Origin: Oegoconia quadripuncta
Lineage: Eukaryota > Arthropoda > Insecta > Lepidoptera > Autostichidae
Direction of reading: 5' to 3'
Assembly: GCA_949316235.1 (NCBI GenBank)
Contig: OX438741.1
Location: forward strand, 23,154,324 to 23,218,323
DNA length: 64,000 nt
This document shows positions 34,511 to 43,117 of this stretch, piece by piece (the stretch's first letter is position 1; each line of letters opens with the position of its first letter). The translations under genes were made by a program, and so were the position numbers. The notes under the pieces were generated by a model. That model had not been told where the DNA came from, ran no database searches, and was given only the letters and a program-made list of their open reading frames with translations.

Positions 34511-34985
34511 AAAAGGGGTGGTCAGAGATATCCCAAACTAAAGCGTTTGGGTGTTCCAAACATTAAAAGATGAATGCTTAAAACAACATCCACGGTTCAC
34601 CTTACGAAATATACAGAAATGCACACGTCACAGGGGGGTGAGCCCATCGCTGTTAAAACGTGCATATTTAGGAATAGATATTTTTTGTGTGGAAGGTCCC
34701 TTTGTCGCCCGTTTACGACACACATGGGAAGAGATGGGTTGGTTTCACCACACTATTCTTAATATTATTTTGCTTAATAGGTACAAATAATGAAAATTAA
34801 TGAATACTTACTTTTATACCTAATTGATACCATAAACCATGATTGGTGGGCAAGCATTAGAACATTATTTAGTGCCACTTGTTCAAATTTACAAAAAATT
34901 CTTTGCGCACAAAGCAATAATTGTATGCATGTTGATTGTCTTTGTATCAAACTTTAATATTTTCTAATATTTGTATGTCATTCAT
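34511..34985 (+). repeat. Family C, copy 3, extended version
   Basis: The core (GGTGGTCAGAGATATCCCAA, GCACACGTCACAGGGGGGTG, GAAGGTCCCTTTGTCGCC) is followed by the extra ~230 bp shared with 21960-22190 (ACCATAAACCATGATTGGTG, TTTAGTGCCACTTGTTCAAA). Confidence 0.75.
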
Positions 34986-35290
34986 TATAATGACTGAATT
35001 GGAGGATTTTATTGTAGTAACACCTGATGTAATGCACTCTATTCATGAGCAAATAAATCATATTCTATTTTATTCTCAGTCCTCCATTAAAAGCGGTATT
35101 ACCATTGAGCATCATTTGGCTCCATCATCCAGGTAAGTCCTCATCAGTATGAAATAAACGGGTTCAAACACGGAGCTCCTACAAAAGCCTTGAGGAGTAC
35201 CTTTGAATATCTACCGTTTCCTTTCCATCGTCAGGCTAGGTCATCGGTACCATAATATTGTATTGTCATCCGAAATAACGTTATCGGACA
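34986..35290 (+). repeat. Interspersed repeat family G; includes a small open frame
   Basis: CATTTGGCTCCATCATCCAG and GGTACCATAATATTGTATTG with TCATCCG are words I associate with a widespread lepidopteran repeat. An open frame from the ATG at 34990 (MTELEDFIVVTPDVMHS) ends at CAG|GTAAGT (35130-35138), an exon-like arrangement. Because the end of the frame lies in the repeat, I do not call an exon. Confidence 0.4.
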
Positions 35291-35667
35291 AATGACAATG
35301 GGAGAATTATCAAGCAAGAAATTTGATTGTCCGACAGACAGCACTGAACCTAAATAAAATCGTTTTTAAAAAGAGCTTACTTTAACAAAAAGTTATCTTT
35401 TTCACGGTACAATTTCTTACAGCAATTTTGATATTCTCGTCGCTCCTAAAAATTACGACAAGGGAGCATTTCTGCTGATTTATCCAATTTGCGAAATAAC
35501 TCCTTACGTTTGTGAAATAATAGAGATTTTTTGCGACTACATAGTCAATTTAGAATTCAGTTATAAATTTATGTTCACTTAGTGGTCTTTGGCGGAAGAT
35601 ATTCCATGTGTTCTTTCTTTTGGGTATCTGTGGTGATGAGACTTCATAGTTCATTGGAAATATATAG

Positions 35668-35946
35668 GTAGCATTTTTTTGCAATTATGTGACCTCAATA
35701 TTGGTTGGTGGTAGGGTATTTTAAATATCCGCCTGGCTAGCTACGACCATCTTATCTAAGTCTGCCGCCAAACAGCAAAGTTAATAGCATTGTTGCGTGT
35801 TTCGATTGTCAGAAATAAGAGAACCAGTTCCCCAATTAAGATTGGGGTTACCGGGTTAGCACGCTTCCATGCACCTTCCGCCTCATCTTCATTTAACATC
35901 AGATGTGATTGAGGTCAAGTGCTAACTAGTTGTGCATAAAAAAAAT
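35668..35946 (+). mobile_element. SINE family B, 5'-truncated, beside an inverted B tail
   Basis: 35701-35946 holds TTGGTTGGTGGTAGGGTATT, TCTGCCGCCAAACAGCAAAG, ATTTAACATCAGATGTGATT and an A tail. Just before it, 35668-35699 (TTTTTTTGCAATTATGTGAC, CTCAAT) is the family B tail on the other strand, so two truncated copies meet head to head. Confidence 0.75.
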
Positions 35947-36002
35947 CATACCTTTAGGGGAAAATAAGTCCCGAAGGTAAGCCACCAACTTACTTGGGGG
36001 TC

Positions 36003-36131
36003 TGACTATCTTGTCTTAAACAGCCAAACATACTACTAAAAACCTACCGAGTACTAAACATGTACTCCGTTGAGAATCGTACCCACAACCGCCGTTGTGT
36101 AGACCTTATCTTGTTTACAGCCACGGTAGGG
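36003..36131 (-). mobile_element. SINE family B, head half
   Basis: ACCGAGTACTAAACATGTAC, AGAATCGTACCC (mutated B box) and TTTACAGCCACGGTAGG (head) are read on the complement. The tail half is missing. Confidence 0.65.
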
Positions 36132-36151
36132 GTTGCTAAACATTAGACCTA

Positions 36152-36229
36152 TAATCCTCATAGAGATTTTTAGGAGCTTCTAACCCATGACGGGTTAGAA
36201 GCTCCTAAAAATCCCTATGAGGGATTAAT
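36152..36229. other. Tight hairpin, ~36-bp stem, 5-nt loop
   Basis: TTTTTAGGAGCTTCTAACCC pairs perfectly with GGGTTAGAAGCTCCTAAAAA around the loop ATGAC. The stem extends outward with a few mismatches (CTCATAGAGA against TCCCTATGAG). Total span is about 78 nt. Confidence 0.88.
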
Positions 36230-37577
36230 ATGTGCCCATATATAAACTCTTATTAGTCACAATTTATCCACATCTCAGCATAGATGCTTTTGACAAGTAC
36301 ATGTCGTATATATCGAATCATCCAATAAAGATTCAGCGAATCGGCGAAATGTAGCGTAATTTTCCAATCAAATAAATATCGTACATATAACTTGCCTCGA
36401 GCGTGTAGCGGATCACTCAACTTGATGAAATATTATGTGACGTGCGACCGCTCGTGGCTTCGGTTGTCACGTGATTATAACGGGCTACTGCGAAACTGTG
36501 ATTCGAAGTTTTAATCAGTTACTTATGTCAATGATTTATAGAGTAATATTCCGTTCGGACTTCTAGAGGCCGCGCTTTCGTAATGTCGTGTTGAATTATG
36601 CATATTTTGGACCAATATATGTACTTAAATGGACATGGATAATCTATAGGTACTTAATTTGATAACTACACACATTGGTTTTAAGGTATATTTTCATATT
36701 TTCTTGATAAATGTACCATTTCGCTATTATCACTATTGAAAATTTCATGAAATTGGCAACTCCCATTTCCATCTCTACAAATAACTTACATTTCTTTATT
36801 AAAGCTGACAGCGTCATAGGTGTTATTAGATAAAATAAGTGTTATGTACGTTTGAAAATTTAATGAGACAATTCTTATAGCATCTAATCATACAAAACCC
36901 AATGTAAAAAAAATTGTCGCGTCGTTGTCGCTTTGGGAGGTTTCACGACTAGCTCTTAGCCTTGTTGGTTGTAGAGTCTACATTTTCCATACCTTTTCAT
37001 AACAACTAATGCGATGCTAAAAGTCTGTTAACATAGATGTAAACTCTGACATTGCTATAGCTTAAACGCCGAGCTTTTCTTAACACTTTTGGCGTCCCTG
37101 ACTGAAATACACGTTTTCAAACTAAATTATTCATATGCGTCAACGTAAACCGCACACCGCATCGGTGCAGCGCCGCGTGATCCAATTCAATGTGTACAAC
37201 GTCATCATTGGCGTAGCCCGCTGGGGAGGTAGCCGGCTAGCAGGTCACCCACCGCAAGCTTTCAACTTTAAATCGAATGACATGATAGTTAAGTATAAAA
37301 CTTTTCGGTTACGTAGATTTGACGGAATTAATGGGGTAGTAATTTCTATAGAAAATTCAGACTAGGTCATTTTTTAGGGAGGCATTGGGTTTTCTAGGGA
37401 AGGTGCTGACCACCCTTGCCCCTTAGCTACGCCCATGAACGGCATAGAGCACTGGGCGTGCAAGGCGGGGGGGAAACAGAAAGGAACAATGGACGTTACA
37501 CCCTCATTTTTTACTCGCCATAAACTTTTATGTGGTAGTGATTCGGTCGAAATGCTATACCATAATTTTTGATTAAA
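36230..37577. other. No gene recognised
   Basis: Includes a GC-richer patch (37135-37260, 37400-37480) with GTAGCCCGCTGGGGAGGTAG and, inverted downstream, CCCTTAGCTACGCCC. This may be a degraded repeat. The open frames here are short and unrecognised. Confidence 0.35.
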
Positions 37578-38062
37578 TCGCATCCATGTCTCAATGTTAA
37601 TGACATTGAATTCCAGAAACGGTGGTCGCTTGTTCGTTTCCCGACTGGGTGTATTTGTTTAGTACTCGGTTTTGTTGGCGGAACACTTGTAATGTTAAAG
37701 TTTGGCAGTAACAACAATGTTTTGTAGTAAGGCTTCCACTTTCATCTTCATCTGAATCTCATCGTCAATCAATCTCATCAATCATCATCATCTGTTTTTT
37801 TTTAATTATTCTATGAGCGCCTAACCTCCTACAAAGGTGCCAGCTGAAAATCAGCGCTGTGGCACAGAATTAATATACTCATAGTACTATGTAGTTCATG
37901 CCACAGCTGAGCTGGAACCTTATCAGCTTGCATTATTATGTTTTAGTATTATTATCTCAAAATTTTCATGTACCTATCATGCCATTGTAAGCTGAATAAA
38001 TGTTTTCTTTCTTTCTATTTGTATCAAGTGTGATTGAGGTCAAGCGCCTTTGTCTATAAATC
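37578..38062 (+). mobile_element. SINE family B, degenerate, interrupted by a LINE 3' end
   Basis: Head and middle at 37578-37770 (CATCCATGTCTCAATG, GTTTAGTACTCGGTTTTGTT, TTCCACTTTCATCTTCATC). The SINE tail resumes at 38023 with GTATCAAGTGTGATTGAGGT, CAAGCGCC. Confidence 0.7.
37790..38022 (+). mobile_element. LINE 3' end with TTTC tail, inserted in SINE B
   Basis: Begins at a T run. It contains GAGCGCCTAACCTCCTACAA, GGTGCCAGCTGAAAATCAGC and ATGCCACAGCTGAGCTGG, and ends GCTGAATAAATGTTTTC plus TTTC units. It is flanked by the two halves of the SINE. Confidence 0.7.
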
Positions 38063-38173
38063 CAAAGATTAACTACATGGTGTTAGTTTCATCTCTAAGT
38101 ATAAATAAGACAGATTCTGAACTATCGCAATGGGCATCCTATATTTTTATCCCCGACGCAAAAAGAGGTTGAC

Positions 38174-38359
38174 AGCTAAGTCTGCCGCCAAAACAGCAAT
38201 GTTATAGCATTGTTGTATTCCGGTTGTCAGAGATAAGATAGCCAGGCTCCCAAATAAGATAGGGTTTCCGGGTTGGTACGATTCTACCTACGGCCTCATC
38301 TTACTTAACATCAGGTGTGATGGAGATCAAGTGCTAACCCATTGTGCATAAAAAAAAAC
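38174..38359 (+). mobile_element. SINE family B, 5'-truncated
   Basis: TAAGTCTGCCGCCAAAACAG, TTCCGGTTGTCAGAGATAAG, TACTTAACATCAGGTGTGAT and an A tail. Confidence 0.8.
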
Positions 38360-38396
38360 TAGTTAAGCTTAGCTAGCTTTTGTACCAGTTAAGTAC

Positions 38397-38430
38397 TAGT
38401 TAAGAGTAAACTATAGTTTACTCTTAACTA
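38397..38430. repeat. Perfect 34-bp palindrome
   Basis: Centre between 38413 and 38414 (CTATAG). The 17-bp arm TAGTTAAGAGTAAACTA matches without mismatch. It lies just after a SINE tail, among several partial TAGTTAAG words. Confidence 0.95.
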
Positions 38431-38883
38431 TGCATTGTCTAGTCCAATCTTAGCCCATAAACAACAATGATTTACGATAATACAAGTAGCTGTTTCTCTG
38501 TTTGCGGAAACATGATGAAGATAAATAGTTATTAACCTACTATTTTGAATCTATCTGTATGATTTATTACTTGAAAACTTCATTGAAATGTAAAACAAAT
38601 GGACATTAAGTTCTGAAATGTTATTAACTGGGGAACGCAATGATAAATATTCCCTTAAACTTGAAGAACAATTTACGATTCTCGACAATTTGGAGTCATT
38701 TGAAATTTAAATTTTGTAAACCGTTTTCAATTTGGTGTCCAGTTTACATAGCACTCTAGCCTTAGATTTCAGAAAATCCCTCGTGTGGTTCGAGGGTGAG
38801 ATGGTCCAACCCTCTCTCTTTGTATATGTCACAGGCAGATGGGTAAATGAATAGACATTCAATTGAATACTAAGCGGATTGTT

Positions 38884-39191
38884 GTTTTTTTATACGCAAA
38901 AGCACGTGACCTCAATCGCACCTTATATTAAGTGAAGATGAGGCCGAAGGTGGAAGCGTACTGACCCGGAAACCCAAATAGATGTTTGAACCCAAATAGG
39001 GGAACTGGCTATCTCATCTCTGACAACCGGAACACAACAATGCTATTAACATTGCTGTTTTGCGGCAGATTTAGACAAGATGGTGGTAGCTAGACAGGCG
39101 GACATTTCAAATGCCCTACCACCAACCAAACCGAGTACTAAACATATACCCCACTTTACATTTACATTGACATTACATTAAGCCATGGAGC
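38884..39191 (-). mobile_element. SINE family B, near full length, B box lost
   Basis: Plus-strand words AAGTGAAGATGAGGCCGAAG, ACTGACCCGGAAACCC, GACAACCGGAACACAACAAT and CCCTACCACCAACCAAACCG, then TAAGCCATGGAGC (head). A short duplication, AACCCAAATAG, occurs near 38972-38997, and the B box region is replaced by a CATTTACATTGACATTACAT repeat. Confidence 0.82.
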
Positions 39192-39409
39192 TGGATAAAA
39201 CAGTATGGCGGGCATTTCAGCTTTTACAGGAGCAGCACTCAGGCAGATTCGATAGATTGTTTATGGTACTTTGTATACTACTGAGGAGCTTCACAACAAG
39301 CAGAGGGGCTACTCTGGGCAGGAAACTTCCTATAATGCAAGAAATGTCCGCCACGTGTCATTGACTCGCCTAGGCATTTAATATTATAGCTACATAATTT
39401 AATCACCTC

Positions 39410-39510
39410 ATGGTTCAGCGTCATCATCAATAGCTTTATACGTCCCCCACAGGGCACAGCCTTCTCTCACTGGGAGAGGGACCAAGATTATCAACCCTTT
39501 AAAAAATACT
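39410..39510 (-). mobile_element. RTE-type LINE 3'-end fragment
   Basis: CGTCATCATCAATAGCTTTA, TACGTCCCCCACAGGGCACA and CTCTCACTGGGAGAGGGACC match the complement of an RTE-like 3' end. Confidence 0.45.
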
Positions 39511-39972
39511 TTTAAAATAAGTGGTCATACCCTAAATGACCATAATCCAATAATTAAAACCCGAAATAAATTCTGTATCTATTCAAACGTATAGTTAAAT
39601 AATTTTTATTAGGCTAAGTAGGCGTTAAAACCCTATAATAAAATATTACTCAGTTTTTAGTTAATTTTTTTTATTGGGATCAAATATTTTCTGGTCGTAC
39701 GCACATTGATTTGGTAGAGCAGGTTATATTTATATGACCCTAAAAATAACCCTAAGTAAATTTGGACTCTAAAAAAGCCCAATATGTTTATTGACGGCCT
39801 AAATTTAAGGTCAAAGCTCTAATTTAAAGTTTAAGCCTGAATCATATGCCTACGACATATACCTACATATATCTACAGCATCTTAATAAAATATCTGAGT
39901 TGTTAGCAAGTAAGGTATTATATTAGATATTATGACAATATAGGACTTGATTCATCCCTATTGTAAAAGAAG

Positions 39973-40586
39973 ATCCCACCAAAAACATTCTGTAAAAAAC
40001 TAGCCAAGTCTCGATGGAGCTGCTTGATTATCTCTAAAAAGTAATGAAATCTATACAAAGTCGTGCCAAGTTCCTTACTGCGATTTCTTTATTATTATAG
40101 TTAATGTTGTGTGACTTGGCCGTTGAAGGGTACACAGGGGTACAAAACCAGGTGCTCTATGACACCATTGCACCAATCTGTCGCCAGAACCGCTACGCAT
40201 TGACGATGGAAAATTGCCACTTGGAAAACGTTGATTCAATAACCAGTCAATTGTAGGCTTGATAAAGCCACTAACGTATAAAGAATGTTATGTAAACGCC
40301 ACACAGATTATTCGCTAATAGTTTGCCGTTGAACATTCTTAATAACATAATTAATAACATTAATAGCGGTTCTGGCGACAGATTGGTGCAATGGTGTCAT
40401 GGAGCACCTGGTTTTGTACCCCTGTGTACCCTTCAACGGCCAAGTCACACAACATTAACTATAATAATAAAGAAATCGCAGTAAGGAACTTGGCACGACT
40501 TTGTATAGATTTCATTACTTTTTAGAGATAATCAAGCAGCTCCATCGAGACTTGGCTAGTTTTTTACAGAATGTTTTTGGTGGGAT
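39973..40586. repeat. Long inverted repeat (fold-back), 223-bp arms
   Basis: Left arm 39973-40195 and right arm 40364-40586 are equal in length, with about one mismatch seen by eye. The spacer is 168 nt. The outermost bases (ATCCCACCAAAAACATTCTG) resemble those of the fold-back at 19497 (ATCCCATCAAAAACAATACT), but the arms inside are different sequences. Confidence 0.93.
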
Positions 40587-40663
40587 TTCACTTCTTTTTG
40601 TAGAAACGTGGGCATATTCACATGTTCACATTTCAATTTGTGTAATGTTCGAGTAGAATAAAA

Positions 40664-41264
40664 TTAATCGTTTGACTATTTCTTCTTGTAAACTTGTAAT
40701 AAGTATAAGTAAGTATAAGTATAAAAGCCAGTCTAGTCTTATCCAGAGTTTTCCTTTAATTTTATTTATATTCGTATTAAAAGCAGAAGGGGAGGCATTC
40801 GCCCAGCAGTGGGACGCTATAGGCTAGATTAAATTAGAAGATGTGTCCCACTACGCTGGACAGTCGATTTTTTTATGTACCAATAGTAGAGGGGGGCATT
40901 ATCTCTGTCTAATACATACCATATCTCTAATACAGCTGGGACCAGCTGAGGGTTCTTCGTCAGATATAAAGTTAATCGTTCGACTATTTCTTCTTGTAAA
41001 CTTGTAAGTATAAGTATAAAAGCCAGTGGAGTCTTATCCTGAGTTTTCCTTTAACTTTATTTATATGCGTATTATAAGCAGAAGGGGAAGCATGCGCCCA
41101 GCAGTGGGATGCTATAGGCTAGATTAAATTAGTAGATGTGTCCCACTACGCTGGATTTTTGCAATGACAGTCGATTTTTCTATGTACCAATAGTAGAAGG
41201 GGGCATTACAATATCTCTAATACAGCTGAGACCAGCTGAGGGTTCTTCATCAGATACTTCAGAC
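40664..41264 (+). repeat. 308-bp tandem duplication carrying an RTE 3' signature
   Basis: Units start at 40664 and 40972 (TTAATCGTTTGACTATTTC / TTAATCGTTCGACTATTTC). Both contain CGCCCAGCAGTGGGACG/ATGC and TATAGGCTAGATTAAATTAG, then CAGCTGAGGGTTCTTC. The CCCAGCAGTGGGA motif is an RTE 3' end, so the duplicated unit includes an older insertion. The small frames here (41136-41318, minus 41180-41380) are not conserved. Confidence 0.85.
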
Positions 41265-41712
41265 CTTCGATTTTTGACATCAAATGAAGCGGCCCACCAA
41301 GTTGAATATTTTTTGTAAAGGCGGTATATGTCGATCTCTAATAGTTTGCTTGGGCTCTTGTGTTTCCTAATCAGGGTCACCAGGTACTGCAGATCTTCGA
41401 TTATCCTACTTTTTATAGTTTTCCCTTTATGTGGCCATTAAACCATAACTCTGTACCAAATTTCAGCTCTCTGAGTTTATGGGAAGTACTAGTTCTATTT
41501 TGATGATCATGAGTGAGTGAGTGAGTGTCATAAATGCGAAACTTTGCTTTCGCTTAACTTCGGAACTAAATGACCTACAGACTTGAAATTTTGGATTTTA
41601 AGTATGTGATTATAGCTTACTGGATGACGAAAATTTCTGCGTTCTAGTCTTATCCAGAGGTTCTAAAATAGGGGCCTGAAAATGCGGCGAAATGGTTCCA
41701 GTAAAGGATGGT

Positions 41713-41757
41713 ACGGCAGTGTTTGCTTCGCGCTCGACTTGGCGGGGGCACTGCCGT
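41713..41757 (+). other. Terminal GC hairpin of family F copy 2
   Basis: Stem ACGGCAGTG (41713-41721) pairs with CACTGCCGT (41749-41757) across a 27-nt loop, the same size as in copy 1. The sixth pair is A-T here (41718:41752), C-G in copy 1. Confidence 0.8.
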
Positions 41758-42033
41758 GCCCCCCGATACTATTCGCCGTGGAGAGAAACTTCAATACCCA
41801 CTACTTGAACGCTCATATACGTTTCTTGCGAACTATCGGAAGTTGTCAAAAGGGTTTTTTAGGGTTCTGTACTAGAAACTCATAAAGGAAACTATAAAGT
41901 TTTACTATGTCCTCTACATAGACAACACTAAACTTGTCACAGCTACTTTTCTCGCTTTCTGTAAAATATAGCATGGTTATAGTACCTATACACCTGTACA
42001 TATTTTATTAATATGTTTAACTGATAAACGTTT

Positions 42034-42247
42034 GAATTCAATTACACCTGAGGTTAAGTGAAGATGAGATCGAAGCACTCACCCGCTTTATAGGAACAAA
42101 GTTATGAAATCACACCTAACTACATGTAAACTGGTGTAAAATTATATGGTGTACAGTTGAAAAGCCCACTAAGAATGTTAATTGTTCTATTCCGGTATAA
42201 GATAGCCCAAATAAGATGGGGTTTCCGAGTCAGTATACGCTTCCACC
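42034..42247. mobile_element. Two scraps of SINE family B in opposite orientation
   Basis: 42034-42085 (ACACCTGAGGTTAAGTGAAG, ATGAGATCGAAG) is the tail on the minus strand. 42189-42247 (TTCCGGTATAAGATAGCCCA, GGGTTTCCGAGTCAGTATAC) is the middle on the plus strand. Confidence 0.6.
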
Positions 42248-42289
42248 ACAAAATAGGGTATTTATATCTATTGTTTACAAAAGAAGGCC

Positions 42290-42345
42290 GCGGCGGACCC
42301 AAGAGCAAATTAATTATTTGCGGTCACCGGTGGCCGCCGCGGCGC
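42290..42345. repeat. GC core shared with 48690-48725
   Basis: AATTAATTATTTGCGGTCAC followed by CGGTGGCCGCCGCGGCG. The first 25 bases match 48697-48722, and CGGTCACCGGTGGCC is nearly palindromic. Probably the end of a MITE family. Confidence 0.5.
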
Positions 42346-42778
42346 TCAAAGGCTTGCAGATCTGAGAATCAATTGCTATAGATAATTTCATTATATTTTC
42401 AGTATGAGTAGGTATTTCAAGTAGATTTGCGATCAATGCTGTAAATGCAACCGCTAGATACAATTTTCCAAGAAAAATTTACCGTCCTCAACTCAATAGC
42501 CAACAAATCTATATTTCACTCTGTTTGCTCGCGCACCGCAGTGCGTGGTCCAATATCGATAGGAGTAATACTGACCGATGTGTGTGTATTCATCCGAATC
42601 AATTTGAGATTACCTTTTGTAAACACTCGGAACAGTTTATCAGGAACCGAACGCGCGTGAATATAGCTGACAGTCTCGTTACTGACCATTTGGCTTTGTA
42701 ATTTATGGTGAGAAATGAGGGTAGGTGTTGGCATTTTAAACAGTCAAAGACTTAGATGTATTTATACAATTTTGTATA

Positions 42779-42873
42779 GGTGTGTTAGGCTCGTAGCAAG
42801 TGGAAGTCTATGGTCTCTACCTACCCCTACGAGCAACAGGCCTGACTTTATGTATGTATGTACACTTTTATAA
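42779..42873 (-). repeat. Interspersed repeat family K, fragment
   Basis: The complement of CTCGTAGCAAGTGGAAGTCT, ATGGTCTCTACCTACCCCTA and CGAGCAACAGGCCTGAC matches 53962-54060 closely. Confidence 0.75.
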
Positions 42874-42875
42874 GA

Positions 42876-43117
42876 CATTTTGTCTGAGCAAACGCATGCT
42901 CAACATAGAGCTCCGAGAAACGGGCATGTGCAGACTTTACCTCCTTGCAGAGGGAACACCTGTACATATGCTATGTGCCTCGCTAATGCGTAAACGCAAT
43001 ACCCACCTGGGTGGCCACTTACTGCACTCGGATGAGATAAAAACCATCGGTGCCAGGAAAATAATCCAATTCCTCAGAGAGGCAAACCTGAGCAACGAAC
43101 TATGGCGATCACAATAG
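42876..43117 (+). pseudogene. R1/jockey-like LINE ORF2, C-terminal zinc-knuckle remnant
   Basis: The frame gives CRLYLLAEGTPVHMLC, then LMRKRNTHLGGHLLHSDEIK and IGARKIIQFLREANL, closing with a stop at 43115-43117. In R1-like and related LINEs this region reads C-x2-C, then H-x-L-C, then a conserved R-x-R-x-LG stretch: a CCHC nucleic-acid-binding motif after the RT domain. Here the second cysteine of the motif has become Y and the usual CP after the last cysteine is lost. The RT domain is absent, so this is a 5'-truncated, decaying copy. Family K lies directly upstream in the opposite orientation. No LINE tail is evident downstream. Confidence 0.65.

Larger units (their letters stand above)
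39973..41780 (+). mobile_element. Unclassified family F, copy 2
   Basis: A fold-back block; the shared flank TGGGATTTCACTTCTTTTTG; a 308-bp tandem duplication; then CTGTACCAAATTTCAGCTCT, TTTTGATGATCATGAGTGAG and GGATGGTACGGCAGTG with the GC hairpin. The order is the same as in copy 1, so the arrangement is inherited rather than coincidental. No conserved reading frame. Confidence 0.6.

Noticed and set aside
34990..35132. Possible exon ending in CAG|GTAAGT
   Set aside because: The end of the frame lies in repeat family G and there is no acceptor or upstream exon; the donor match is probably incidental.
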